A DNA stretch of 64,000 nucleotides from Phycisphaerae bacterium (lineage in GTDB: Bacteria; Planctomycetota; Phycisphaerae; UBA1845), in contig JANQQK010000008.1 in assembly GCA_028289375.1 (NCBI GenBank), positions 1 through 64,000 of the forward strand. Direction: 5' to 3'. How positions within the stretch are numbered: position 1 is the first letter of the stretch; each line of letters opens with the position of its first letter. The notes beneath the pieces were generated by a model. It ran no database searches and had not been told where the DNA came from. It saw nothing but the letters and a program-made list of their open reading frames with translations. The translations under genes were made by a program, and so were the position numbers. Below are positions 25,243 through 35,383 of this stretch, piece after piece.

Positions 25243-28200
25243 TTAGCGGCCTTCCGAAGCCGTCGTCACGAGGACAACAACATCCTTGACCGGGTTCATC
25301 GTGATCGAACCGAACTCGCTGTACAGCGCGACGTACTCTGCCAACGCCGAGACGTTGAACGCACCAACAGCATTGTCCGAAACGCGGAACGTGAACGTGC
25401 CCAGGTAGGCCTGCTTGTCAGCAGCAACATCAACGCTGCCACCCATCGCAGCACCACCCACGCGGCCAAGCTCAGCATCGGTCGCCGGGAAGTTGGTCAG
25501 GCCGTTGAAGACGTAGTCGAAACGCTGCGAGTCGATCTGAACCGTCTCGAGCGACATCTGACCACGACGACCACCGTTCGCAGCGGCACCAAGCTCGAAG
25601 CCGATGAGGCCTTCGACGCCACTGAGATACACATCAACCTCAACGAGACCACCAGCCTGGACGGCACGCTGACGCGGCACCATCACGAACGACGCACCCA
25701 ACGCATTGGCCGAACGACGCGACTGCGGAGCAGCCACGAGATCCTGACCCGTGAACGCCGATGACGTCGCCATCGAGGCAGCAGCCGGACCGCCGCATCC
25801 GGTCGAAGTAGGTGGCGTAGCAGCATCACAGCCCTCACCACTGCCCGGAACCGGACACATGAACGGGTTCGCACCACCGAAGGCGGCGACGATCGCAAGG
25901 ATGTCATCCGTACCAAGCGGCGAGCCACTCGGTCCCTTCGTACCGCCGGCAGCGATCAAGTCGCCGTTCGGGCAGGCACAGTAGTTACCGAAACCAGTGA
26001 CCGCACAGAGGATGTCATCCGTCTGGACGAAACCGGCGAACGAGTCGCAGGTGTTACCCCAACGACGAGCACACGACGTGCAGACGTCATTCTCGCAGTA
26101 GTGGTAGTCGCAAACGTCAAACGACGGCTCGCCTACGCCAGCGATGTAGCAGTCACAGTCACGCGTACATGGTTCGCCATCACCAGGCTCGCAATCATCG
26201 GGAATGCCATTGGCCATTCCGTCGATCTCGTCGAGCGACGTACCGCTGGCGATATCGCACTCGTCCGGGATGGAGTTCCCATTGCAATCGTTGCACTCCG
26301 GCGTCGTACCTTCCGGATCTTCACAATCGGCAATATCGCACTCATCCGGCGTACCGTTGCTGTTGCAATCGGGGCTGGTTTGCATAATCGCGCCGAACGC
26401 GATCGACCACGCACGCAGCGAGCCGTCGTCGATCTCAGCACCATCATGGAGCGTCAGCGTCCACGTGCCGTTGGAATCCTCGCCATCAAAGGCACTGAGG
26501 GCTTCAAACGGCGTGTAGGCAAGACCGCCACTGACCGAAACGGTCTGGCTATCCAGCTCCGCTGAGGCCGAATCACTCAACAAGGCAACCAAATCATCGT
26601 TGCCATTGCCGAACGAGATGCCGTTGTCATTGCACAATGGCAACGTGTCCAGCGGATCATTGCCGATACGCTCAACGAGACGCACGGTGGTACCCGAGTT
26701 CTCGTTGGTCAGGTCAATGACAAGGTCACCGACGAAGGAATGTGCAACGTCGAGGCTGACCACCATGTCGCCCGCGATGCTCGCAGGACCACCAGCGACA
26801 ACCAGCGTGTCGTTGAGGAACTCATCGACACCCATCTGCGTTGCCGCATCACATGACGGAATGGCAGCATCCGGCTCCGGATCACTCGAACCAACAGGTG
26901 CCGGTCCGGTTGCGGAGATGTCCGCGGAATCGTCAACACCGTTGCCGTTGCAATCACAGATCGTACCGCCGAGACCCGTGGCAGCACAGTCGGTGAAGTC
27001 ACCGGCATACGTGCCACCCGCCGTCTCGCAGGCTTCCTGTGTGACATCTGTCTGGCAGGAGATTCCGCCACCAGCAGCGGCGACGGTTGCACCGCAGCAG
27101 GCACCAGTCGGCACCGGACAGAACACGGCGTCATCGCAGGACGTGCTGTCCGTCGAGACGGACAACTCGAACATGCCTTCGTCCGTCGAGCCGAATCCGC
27201 CGACCGCGATGAAGTACTCCTGGCCTGCTTCCGCACACCATGAGAAGGTCGACGCACGATGGACCGTGCCCGTGCCGGTGGAATCACAGGCCGGATCGAA
27301 CGGATCGTTGTCGTCCTGATCATCGTTTCCGCCAACGCAGACGAGATCATCACAGTCACGGCAGAAGACCTGAATCTGAGTATCGAAATCGGTACCCGGG
27401 TTGCAGGTGGTAGCCGTCAACGTGTTGCCATCGCCAGTCACGGAGTACCACAGGCCCTGGTCGAGCAAGCCCGTACCACCGCAGAACGGCGTCGACTCGT
27501 CGATCGCACCCGTGTTGTCACCCATGGCACTGCCACCAACGGCGACCGAAATCGCGTCAGCGCACTCGTCGTTCGGCAACGGACACTCAACGTCTTCGCA
27601 GAACGTGCAATCGCCCTGATAGACGCCGCCCATGCCTTCACATGCGCCTTGCGTCAGACCATCAGCACATGATGCGTCGGTCATGCAGCAGGCACCGGTC
27701 ATCGACGGATCAGGCGACTCGCACTCGTCGAGCGTGCCATTCGAATCGCAATCGGTTCCCGCAGGTGCTCCTGAATTGAACTGAAGCGTCCAGCTATCAA
27801 GCGTACCCAGGATAGCCGCGTCATCATCAAACACCGTCAGCGTCCAATCGCCAGTGATCATCTGGCCATCGAAGTCCGAGAGCATTCCTTCTGGACGGAA
27901 GCCGCCAGTGAATGGCGGCACTCCAGCGGTGATCGCGACACCAGCTTCATCGGAGAGCTGCGTGTCAACGTAGTTGTCACCAGCATCTCCGTTGTCGGTC
28001 GTCAACTCGACCGTGATGTCATCCACACCGTTGTTGTAATTCAGGAACACGTCGATATCAGCAGTGAAACCATGCGTGATGTTCAACACGACATTCACGT
28101 CGGTGATCACAGTGGAGTCACTCAGCGACAACGTATCTGAAACACCAGTGACCGTGTCGCCATCCGGGATGGCCAACGCCGGCGATGACGTTTCAGTCAC

Positions 28201-31200
28201 GACAGCACCACCCTCAATGAGGTCGTCTGCGTCAAACACACCGTTGTTGTTGCAATCGCAAACGTTCGGCGGGCTCATCGCATCGCAGGCCGTACCATCA
28301 CCAAGGTACGTGCCAGTGCATGCACCTTCCGTCGTGTCGGTGCATGTCACGGTATCGCAGCAAGCACCTGTCGGGATCACGCAATCGACCGGCTCGGCAC
28401 ACATCATGCCGTCGTCAGTCAACTCGATCGTGAAGTCACCCGTGGCGGCGAAGTCACTACCGATGGCAACGTAGTACGTTGTCCCCATCGTCGTGCAGAG
28501 TGAAACCTCAGCAGCAGTCACCGGATCCGGTGCGGAGCAGCTGTCGTCGTCGGACGCCGCACACACAAGGTCGACACACGTGCCACAATAAACGTGGATC
28601 GTATCGTCGAACGAGGTGTTTGGATCACAGGCACTCACGGTCATGGTATTGCCCGTACCGGTAAACTCGTACCAGAGCGTATTGCCCGGTGCCGGCTCAC
28701 CGTCACAGGTCTCGGTGATGTCGTCGGTCGCACCGCTGTTGTTGCCCGAAACCGGGGTATCAACAGCAAGGGCGATCGAATCAAGACAATCATCATTCGG
28801 CTGCGGGCAGAGATTCGGATCGCAATTCGTTCCGTCACCCTGATACGCGCCCATCGCCGTCGCACAGTCACCCGAGCTGAGCAAGCTGCACGTGCCATCA
28901 GCGGCACAGCATGCACCGGAATCACATGGATCCGGCATGTCTGAGCAACTCGTGCCAAGACCGAGGAATGTGCCCATCTGGTTGTCCGTGCAATCAGTCG
29001 CGGTCGTGTCATCGCACATACCGCCACCGAGGCAGCAAGCACCAGTCTGGCAATCGATCTCAACGTCAATCACCGGCGGAGCACCAGCCGCCCAGTCACC
29101 AATGTTGATGAAGTACTGCGTACCACCGACTACATCGACGGTGAACGACTCAGGGTCTGAACACGCCACTTCCGTAAGCGCGCCAGCACACGTGTCATCA
29201 TCGCTTGTGTAGACAACTGCCGCAGTATCGCCACCTGTGCGATTGACCGACAGCGAGCAATCATCAGTCGGCTGGAAGCAGTACCACACACCGTTGGCAA
29301 GCGAACCAGCATCAAGATTGCAGCTGATATCCGGATCAGCACCGGCCAACGACAGATCAACGTCGTCGTCCGTGAACGGCAACGAACCCGGAGCAACATC
29401 GATGCAGGAGTCGCAATCATCATTGCAGACGAAATCGTCGCAACTCGTGCAATCACCGTTGTAGACAGCATCTGTAATGCCACTGCATACGGCCATTGAC
29501 GTCACCGTGCAGGTACCCGAAGGCAGACAGCACGCACCACGGTTGCTCGGATCGATCGGCTCACAACTGTCCGGCAGATCGTTCAGGTCACAATCGGTCA
29601 GAAGGGGTGGATTCGGTGCGACGTTGATGAAGTTCAGCGTCCAGCTGTTCAACGTTCCCGGATCTGGCGTGGCGGCGTCATGGATCGTCAGCGTCCAGTC
29701 AGACGCCTTTTCAAGACCCACAAACGCACTCAACGCCTCGAACGGACGGAATGAGTCGCCGCCACTGACATCGCCGGTCTGGTCTTCAAGAGCCTGAGCC
29801 GCCGCGTCATTGAGCGTCACGACCAAGCCGCTGTTGCCGTTTCCGAATTCACCGTTGGTGTTCTCGGTGCACAACGGTCCGCCCGTTTCAGCGGTACCGA
29901 TACGGCTCACAAGACGCACGGTCGTCATTGACGATTCGTGTGTCAGATCGATGACAAGATCGCCCACGAACGTGTGCGAAATGTCGAGGCTGACTTCCAT
30001 GTCGACAATCGCACCAGCTGTGCCGGTAAACGTCTCCGTGAAGTTGTCGAACGTGAACGGAGGCGTCGAACCAACCACACAATCGTCAGCGAGCGCCGCA
30101 GCCGGGCTGTACGTCTCAGACTTGAACGTACCACCAGTCGGCAGCAGGTCATCGCCGTCGAAGATCATGTTGCCATTGCAATCGCAACGATTGTTCGGGG
30201 CCAACTCATCACAAGCCGTTCCATCACCGAGATACGTCCCGCTAAGGGTCGTTTCACAGTGCGTCTGAACAACCTCGCTGCAAGTGAAGTCGCCTTCGCA
30301 GCATGCACCCGTTGCGGTGCAGCTATCCGGCTCGCAAGTCGTACCAATACCAAGGAACGTATCCGTCCCGGTGCAAGCCGACTCTTCGACCTCAACGCAG
30401 CCGCCGGTGATTTCGTTGTCACAACAAGCACCGGTAAGAACCTGCGCCTCGCCGACGCGAATATCGTCGATCGCGATGTCGCTTTCGAATCCAGGACCGG
30501 TCACACCGCGGAAGCGGAGATTCACCGTGTCACCCGTGAACGCTGAAAGCGATACCTGCTCAACAAGCCACGGATCAGAATTGCCCGATTGCTGTGGACC
30601 TGAGATTGTTGTCAACGTGGTCCAACTCAGACAGTTGTCGTCGGACACCTCAAGGAACAGGTCGCCCATGTTGACGCCGAACATGTGGTAGGCAAACGTC
30701 ACCGTCGGGTCCGAGAGACTCGCGAGATCGATGCACGGACTCTGCAGAACGAACGTGTCACCGCCGTCGCATGGCACCGAAGACTCGGTGTAGGCATATT
30801 TGCCGCCACCGCCAGCGTCGTCATCCGGTCCTGTCGCAAAGCTTGATCCGGTCAAGCCCATGTTGATTCCCCAATCGCGCCCCGCAGGATCATCGTCAGT
30901 CGCGTTGACCCACAAGCTCGGCGAAAGATCTGGGCAGGCAGCGCCGCATGTCGTCGCACAATCCGAAACTGCATCGAAGTCTTCCACGAACGGGAAGCTC
31001 GTCACGGTCGTGTTGCAAGGACAAGGCTGCGGGCAGACCGTCGTCATGCAGTCTTCGCCCAATGTGAACCCATTTGCGTTCATCATGCCCGTGCAGGTGG
31101 CTTCGTCGGTGGTTTCAACACACATGCCATCCGTCAGGCAGCAGGCACCGTCATCACACGGATTGTCCGTGCAGTCCGTGCCATCACCCAGGTACACGGC

Positions 31201-33054
31201 ATCCATAATGGCCGCACAGGCACTCGGCGACAGAACGGAACAGGTAGTCCCGTCACAGCACGCGCCCGCAAGCGGCGTACAATCAGGCGGATCCATGCAC
31301 GCCATGCCGTCATCGGTAATCTCAAGCAAGAACGCCCCCTGCGTGGAGAAGTCGCTCGCACCGCCAACCGAGACCAAGTATGTCTCGCCGGAATCTGAGC
31401 AGAATGAGATTTCAGACGCCAGGGTCGGATCACCACAGCTATCATCATCACCATCAACACAAATCGGATCGGAGCACGTGCTGCAGAAAATGTTGACTTC
31501 AGTATCAAAGTCAGTGTCCTGATTGCAGGTGCTCACGGTGATGGTGTTGCCGGTACCGGTAATCTCGTACCAAACCTCAGAACCGTTCGCGCCACCAGCA
31601 CCACAACTCGGATTCAGGTCGGAGTTGGCCCCAACGTTCGAACCCAGCGTCGAGCTTGGGACCGCCACGGAAATCGCATCATCGCACAGGTCGTTGCAGG
31701 CCGACGCTGCACAAGACGTGCAGTCACCCTGATACGTACCGCCCGCCATCGTGCAGTCCGCCGAAGTGCCATCGGAGCAACCACCACCGGTCAGGCAGCA
31801 GGCACCCTGGGTCGTCGGATCAGGCGTTTCGCACTCGTCGAGTGTGCCGTCGCCATCACAGTCGGTGGAAATCGGTGCGGCCGAATTGAAGATCAGTGTC
31901 CAACTGTCGAGCGTACCAGTGTCATCCGTAGCATCATCACCGACGATCAACGTCCAATCACCGGTAATCGCCACACCGTCAAAGTCCGACAAGCTGCCTT
32001 CAGGGATAAACTGACCCGTGTACGGAGCGCCAGCCGCGGTAATGGAAGTGATCAGCGTCGTTGCTTCGTCGTTCAGCACGGTTCCGGTGAAGTTCGTGGC
32101 GCCGAGACCATTGCCGTTATCCGTCGTTAATTCGACGGTGATGTCATCCACTCCGTTGTTGTAATTGAGGAACACCTCAAGGTCACCGACCCACGTATGC
32201 GAGATGTTCAATTCGACGTTGACATCCGTCACAACGGTCGCGTCGACAAGCGACTGTGTATCCGAAATCGGGGACAGTGGCATATTGTCCGGGATCGCGA
32301 GTGCAGGCGACGACGTAAATGTCGTGCCGGAACCCTCAAGCAGATCATCGGGATCGAAAATGCCATTGTCATTGCAGTCACACGCATTGCCCGGAGGACC
32401 AAAGTCAGCACAGGTCGTCCCATCACCGAGGTACGTTCCCATGACCACGCCCGTGCAATCCGCTTCGATCTCATCCGTGCAGGATGCACCGTCACAGCAG
32501 GCGCCCATCATGGGCGGTCCGTTTGGAAGCGTCTCGCCGGCACGCATCTGAGACAGTGCGTGCAATGCGTGGACGTCGGTCAGCGCCGCCGCCGCCTGGT
32601 CCGCAATCTGGCGATGACCGGTCGCCGCAGCACTGTCACCAATCAGGCCGACAAGCTTCACCAAGCTGGCGTCAACGCTGTTGAGCAGGGCGCGACCTTC
32701 TTCACCGCGCGAAAGACCTGCCTTCAGCTGACCGCTCTCGCGCTCAAGCGTGAAGGACAGTTCCCGCAACAGTTCATTGATGTACTGCGAACGCAGGCGA
32801 AGGCTGTCAGACTTGGCGATCTGGGCCAACTTCGCAGCATTCTCCGACTTCTCCATGTCCGGAGACATGGTCTTCTCGGCCGATACCTCGCCCTCGACGG
32901 GTGCGGGAATCTCGGCACTGTTCGGGGCCTTCTCCCCAAGCCTGGTCGTAGCACCAACATCTGCCATCACGCTGCCGGCCATCCAACTGCCGACGGCGAG
33001 ACACGATGTCAGCGCCACCAATGTACGCGTGTTCCACGTTACATGCGGTCGCAT
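25243..33054 (-). CDS. Giant secreted mosaic protein (P-domains, Cys-rich GACC modules, pre-peptidase-like domains, acidic repeats)
   Basis: A 2603-residue protein from ATG 33054 with a near-perfect AGGAGGAACAGG ribosome binding site. A signal peptide (TLVALTSCLAVGSWMAGSVM) and a 120-residue helical region come first. After that I count 12 Cys-rich modules of the form GACC...C...C...GxYxGDxTxC. Between them lie four proprotein-convertase P-type beta domains (two of each subtype, e.g. LSDFDGVAITGDWTLIV), about four pre-peptidase-like domains and one MAM-like domain. The end has DCNSNGTPDECDI-type calcium repeats, a dockerin-like TDDILCAVTGFGNYC pair and a cohesin-like domain. No catalytic site or membrane anchor is visible; it is probably a surface or matrix protein. 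Its own terminator follows. Confidence 0.9.
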   Translation of the reverse strand: MRPHVTWNTRTLVALTSCLAVGSWMAGSVMADVGATTRLGEKAPNSAEIPAPVEGEVSAEKTMSPDMEKSENAAKLAQIAKSDSLRLRSQYINELLRELSFTLERESGQLKAGLSRGEEGRALLNSVDASLVKLVGLIGDSAAATGHRQIADQAAAALTDVHALHALSQMRAGETLPNGPPMMGACCDGASCTDEIEADCTGVVMGTYLGDGTTCADFGPPGNACDCNDNGIFDPDDLLEGSGTTFTSSPALAIPDNMPLSPISDTQSLVDATVVTDVNVELNISHTWVGDLEVFLNYNNGVDDITVELTTDNGNGLGATNFTGTVLNDEATTLITSITAAGAPYTGQFIPEGSLSDFDGVAITGDWTLIVGDDATDDTGTLDSWTLIFNSAAPISTDCDGDGTLDECETPDPTTQGACCLTGGGCSDGTSADCTMAGGTYQGDCTSCAASACNDLCDDAISVAVPSSTLGSNVGANSDLNPSCGAGGANGSEVWYEITGTGNTITVSTCNQDTDFDTEVNIFCSTCSDPICVDGDDDSCGDPTLASEISFCSDSGETYLVSVGGASDFSTQGAFLLEITDDGMACMDPPDCTPLAGACCDGTTCSVLSPSACAAIMDAVYLGDGTDCTDNPCDDGACCLTDGMCVETTDEATCTGMMNANGFTLGEDCMTTVCPQPCPCNTTVTSFPFVEDFDAVSDCATTCGAACPDLSPSLWVNATDDDPAGRDWGINMGLTGSSFATGPDDDAGGGGKYAYTESSVPCDGGDTFVLQSPCIDLASLSDPTVTFAYHMFGVNMGDLFLEVSDDNCLSWTTLTTISGPQQSGNSDPWLVEQVSLSAFTGDTVNLRFRGVTGPGFESDIAIDDIRVGEAQVLTGACCDNEITGGCVEVEESACTGTDTFLGIGTTCEPDSCTATGACCEGDFTCSEVVQTHCETTLSGTYLGDGTACDELAPNNRCDCNGNMIFDGDDLLPTGGTFKSETYSPAAALADDCVVGSTPPFTFDNFTETFTGTAGAIVDMEVSLDISHTFVGDLVIDLTHESSMTTVRLVSRIGTAETGGPLCTENTNGEFGNGNSGLVVTLNDAAAQALEDQTGDVSGGDSFRPFEALSAFVGLEKASDWTLTIHDAATPDPGTLNSWTLNFINVAPNPPLLTDCDLNDLPDSCEPIDPSNRGACCLPSGTCTVTSMAVCSGITDAVYNGDCTSCDDFVCNDDCDSCIDVAPGSLPFTDDDVDLSLAGADPDISCNLDAGSLANGVWYCFQPTDDCSLSVNRTGGDTAAVVYTSDDDTCAGALTEVACSDPESFTVDVVGGTQYFINIGDWAAGAPPVIDVEIDCQTGACCLGGGMCDDTTATDCTDNQMGTFLGLGTSCSDMPDPCDSGACCAADGTCSLLSSGDCATAMGAYQGDGTNCDPNLCPQPNDDCLDSIALAVDTPVSGNNSGATDDITETCDGEPAPGNTLWYEFTGTGNTMTVSACDPNTSFDDTIHVYCGTCVDLVCAASDDDSCSAPDPVTAAEVSLCTTMGTTYYVAIGSDFAATGDFTIELTDDGMMCAEPVDCVIPTGACCDTVTCTDTTEGACTGTYLGDGTACDAMSPPNVCDCNNNGVFDADDLIEGGAVVTETSSPALAIPDGDTVTGVSDTLSLSDSTVITDVNVVLNITHGFTADIDVFLNYNNGVDDITVELTTDNGDAGDNYVDTQLSDEAGVAITAGVPPFTGGFRPEGMLSDFDGQMITGDWTLTVFDDDAAILGTLDSWTLQFNSGAPAGTDCDSNGTLDECESPDPSMTGACCMTDASCADGLTQGACEGMGGVYQGDCTFCEDVECPLPNDECADAISVAVGGSAMGDNTGAIDESTPFCGGTGLLDQGLWYSVTGDGNTLTATTCNPGTDFDTQIQVFCRDCDDLVCVGGNDDQDDNDPFDPACDSTGTGTVHRASTFSWCAEAGQEYFIAVGGFGSTDEGMFELSVSTDSTSCDDAVFCPVPTGACCGATVAAAGGGISCQTDVTQEACETAGGTYAGDFTDCAATGLGGTICDCNGNGVDDSADISATGPAPVGSSDPEPDAAIPSCDAATQMGVDEFLNDTLVVAGGPASIAGDMVVSLDVAHSFVGDLVIDLTNENSGTTVRLVERIGNDPLDTLPLCNDNGISFGNGNDDLVALLSDSASAELDSQTVSVSGGLAYTPFEALSAFDGEDSNGTWTLTLHDGAEIDDGSLRAWSIAFGAIMQTSPDCNSNGTPDECDIADCEDPEGTTPECNDCNGNSIPDECDIASGTSLDEIDGMANGIPDDCEPGDGEPCTRDCDCYIAGVGEPSFDVCDYHYCENDVCTSCARRWGNTCDSFAGFVQTDDILCAVTGFGNYCACPNGDLIAAGGTKGPSGSPLGTDDILAIVAAFGGANPFMCPVPGSGEGCDAATPPTSTGCGGPAAASMATSSAFTGQDLVAAPQSRRSANALGASFVMVPRQRAVQAGGLVEVDVYLSGVEGLIGFELGAAANGGRRGQMSLETVQIDSQRFDYVFNGLTNFPATDAELGRVGGAAMGGSVDVAADKQAYLGTFTFRVSDNAVGAFNVSALAEYVALYSEFGSITMNPVKDVVVLVTTASEGR

Positions 33055-33662
33055 CCTGTTCCTCCTGGTATTAAACGCACTTCCCAAAATTCCGTTCCTC
33101 ACTGCCTTGCACCCGATCTTGTTCCTTACCCGATCGAGCTGAATTGCAGATCACGAGCATCCACGCAATGACTCGCTATAGAAATTGCACAACACCCCTG
33201 CGACAACGTGGTCACAGCGGCGCATGGTTTCACCCTTGATCAACGACTACTTGGTCAATACCGACTCACCCTCAAGATCCCACGCCTGACTTCGTTCACA
33301 ATTTGCAACACCTGCGATCGCAACCACCCCGAACACGACTCCGGAGCAACCGGACAGGTCTTCATTGATGCAGATTGAACGATTTGCCTTGGATGCTGTC
33401 TCGGCAGGAATCCCCTCCTCGTTACTCGCCTTTAGGGCGACGATACAGATGTGACGTCCTGACAGCCGATGGTGCACCTGCGGCGACATGAACGCCCGCT
33501 AACTGAAGGGCGAGTATATCAGGACGTACCGGCCAATTTCAAGCAACAATCCACCATTACCGAGCTACCCGATTTTCGTAAATCCCGTAAACTTCCTACT
33601 TTAACTCGCCTGCCACGCCAGGCCCTTGCCCATTGGCCCCATCCTGATAAAAACACCATCAA
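33055..33662. other. Non-coding interval, about 0.6 kb
   Basis: I see no supportable gene between the giant secreted protein start and tRNA-Arg. The small ORFs here have no ribosome binding site or recognisable domain. The part next to 33054 must hold the leader and promoter of the giant gene, but I cannot assign boxes with confidence. Confidence 0.6.
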
Positions 33663-33736
33663 GCGCCGGTAGCTCAGTCGGATAGAGCATCGGATTTCTA
33701 ATCCGAAAGTCGTGGGTTCGAGTCCCGCCCGGCGCG
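33663..33736 (+). tRNA. tRNA-Arg (anticodon TCT)
   Basis: Cloverleaf: acceptor GCGCCGG/CCGGCGC, D stem GCTC/GAGC, anticodon stem TCGGA/TCCGA with loop TTTCTAA (anticodon TCT), T arm GTGGG-TTCGAGT-CCCGC. The discriminator is G and no CCA is encoded. No integrase lies beside it, so this tRNA does not appear to be an occupied attachment site within the window. Confidence 0.94.
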
Positions 33737-33775
33737 GTGAACCGACACTTACGTCCACCAACCAGGAGCCCATCC

Positions 33776-34207
33776 GTGTATCAGAAGCTCGCTTCCGCCG
33801 CCATTTTCACGTTGATTTCGGGATTGAACTGTGCACCGGCCCGCGTGGCTGTCCCGTGCGAGATGCCCGACGTTGACGCATCCCCAAACGTCGCCGGCAT
33901 TTACGATTACTTCGGTGTCAATCCGTTCGCCATCACCGGGACCATCACCTTCGAGCAGGAAGGCGACACCGTCCGCGTCACAGACACCACCTACGACTTC
34001 ACCGACAATCGCAGACTCATGGGCGAAGCCACCATCGACGGCAACACGCTCGCCATCCCGCTCGTCCCGATCAACGGCGAGACCGATTACCGCGCTGACG
34101 TCATCTTCCGTTTCAGTGATGACGGTGACACATTCTGTGTCGAATACAACGATACAAACGGCGACGCCGGCGACCTTGGTGATTTTCAGGGTCGACGGCG
34201 TCGGTAA
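33776..34207 (+). CDS. Small secreted or lipid-anchored beta-rich protein, no recognised family
   Basis: A 143-residue protein from GTG 33776, with CCAGGAGCCC just upstream. The N-terminus is export-like (LASAAIFTLISGLNCAP). The Cys at about 18 could be a lipobox Cys, but the preceding Asn is not typical. The mature part alternates strands such as ITGTITFEQEGDTVRVTDTT and ends in an acidic stretch and four Arg. It may be a small lipocalin-like barrel; that is only an impression. It stands alone between tRNA-Arg and the DUF427 gene. Confidence 0.65.
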   Translation: MYQKLASAAIFTLISGLNCAPARVAVPCEMPDVDASPNVAGIYDYFGVNPFAITGTITFEQEGDTVRVTDTTYDFTDNRRLMGEATIDGNTLAIPLVPINGETDYRADVIFRFSDDGDTFCVEYNDTNGDAGDLGDFQGRRRR

Positions 34208-34234
34208 CGCATATTTCGGTTTGGCGATCAGCCG

Positions 34235-34519
34235 CTACTCTTCGACGGTCACGCCCTTCCAGAATGCGACGTAGCCTTCGAAGTGCTTGGCTTCCGGTTT
34301 GGTGTCGGGATAGCACCACGCCGCGTCCTGATTCACCTCGCCACCCACGCTCAAGCTGAAGTATTTTGCGGTCCCCTTCCACGGACAGACCGACGTCGTC
34401 TCACTGTCCTGAAAGAACTCACGCTTGATGGTGTCCGGCGGGAAGTAGTGGTTCCCATCCACGACTTCGCACGTATTGCTTTCCGCCACCACCTGATCAT
34501 TCCAGACTGCCCTAGCCAT
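34235..34519 (-). CDS. DUF427 family protein
   Basis: A 94-residue protein beginning MARAVWNDQVVAES, with AGGAGATTCGTG before the ATG. The core shows GNHYFPPDTIKREFF and VCPWKGTAKYFSL, the conserved centre of DUF427, a small beta-fold of unknown function. The length is right for a single-domain member. The track's 34552 start adds an unsupported 11-residue extension. The next gene on the same strand begins far upstream, and no operon is implied. Confidence 0.9.
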   Translation of the reverse strand: MARAVWNDQVVAESNTCEVVDGNHYFPPDTIKREFFQDSETTSVCPWKGTAKYFSLSVGGEVNQDAAWCYPDTKPEAKHFEGYVAFWKGVTVEE

Positions 34520-34564
34520 CACGAATCTCCTGAATTCACACCACTCTTCCAACGTTGTGTGATC

Positions 34565-35275
34565 TTAGGAGACACCAGTCAACTGCGACCGTACCCAATC
34601 CAGCGTGACGCCCTTTTCGGCGAGCAGCTTCGACGCCACAGCGTCCTCATCGCGGAGCATGGCCAGCAAAAGGTGCTCCTGCTTGATTTCGCCATCGCCA
34701 AGCCGGTTGGCGGCATCGGTGGCCAAGATCAGAACGTGCCAGAAATTGGGTGAACGAAATGCCTTGCTCAATTCCTGCTGGTGCAGCCACTCGAACTCGC
34801 CATGCCGCGAGTGGGCCAGATCGTGCGTCGGATCAACGCTCGAATTCAGCAGCCCGAGGGTTTTCTCACGTAACGAATCGATCTCCACACCATGCTCCTT
34901 GAGCACCTTGGCCGGCAAACCATCGTCGAGATTCAACAACCCCAATACCAAATGCTCTGTGCCGATGTAGCGATGACCGAATTTGCGGGCCTCGGCGATC
35001 GCGGCGGCGATGGCAGCCTTCGTTTCGTCCGTCTGGGCACGGCGTCCCATAGACGAGCCGCCGTTACCACCCGCCATCTGCGCGCTGACCTTGTCGCGGA
35101 CCGCAGCCAGATCGACCTTCAGCAGTCGCAATGCCTCGGTGGCGACGCACTCGCCCTCGGCAATCAATCCGAGCATCACGTGCCCGGGGGCGAGGTAGTC
35201 GTGGCCAAGCTTGCTGGCCTCCTGATTCGCGAGCGCCATTGCATGGCGGGCCCGATCTGAGAATCTCTCGAACAT
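34565..35275 (-). CDS. Stand-alone Clp N-terminal-domain protein (ClpC/ClpA adaptor-like)
   Basis: A 236-residue protein made of Clp_N repeats with no ATPase module. The first (MFERFSDRARHAMALANQEA, LAPGHVMLGL) matches the ClpC N-domain start. A second repeat has KFGHRYIGTEHLVLGLLNL. A third, more divergent one is near 165-230 (FRSPNFWHVLILATDAANRL, KQEHLLLAML). ClpA/ClpC N-domains bind adaptors and substrates, so a free copy could compete for or deliver substrates. Three repeats rather than two is unusual. The start has GGAGACACGAC upstream. Confidence 0.88.
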   Translation of the reverse strand: MFERFSDRARHAMALANQEASKLGHDYLAPGHVMLGLIAEGECVATEALRLLKVDLAAVRDKVSAQMAGGNGGSSMGRRAQTDETKAAIAAAIAEARKFGHRYIGTEHLVLGLLNLDDGLPAKVLKEHGVEIDSLREKTLGLLNSSVDPTHDLAHSRHGEFEWLHQQELSKAFRSPNFWHVLILATDAANRLGDGEIKQEHLLLAMLRDEDAVASKLLAEKGVTLDWVRSQLTGVS

Positions 35276-35383
35276 TGTCGTGTCTCCATGGTGTCTTGCG
35301 GTTCAAATATTTTGCGAATTCTACGACCGCCGCGTAGTCTAGCGAGACGAAGCCGGAACAACAATACAACGGAGTTGAGCACG

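Noticed and set aside
33247-33489. 80-residue minus-strand ORF
   Set aside because: No recognisable features, and it lies in an otherwise non-coding gap.
33519-33773. 84-residue minus-strand ORF containing LEPTTFGLEIRCSIRLSYRR
   Set aside because: This is the antisense translation of tRNA-Arg. It resembles integrase read-through tails, but no recombinase domain is present, so I do not call an attachment site here.
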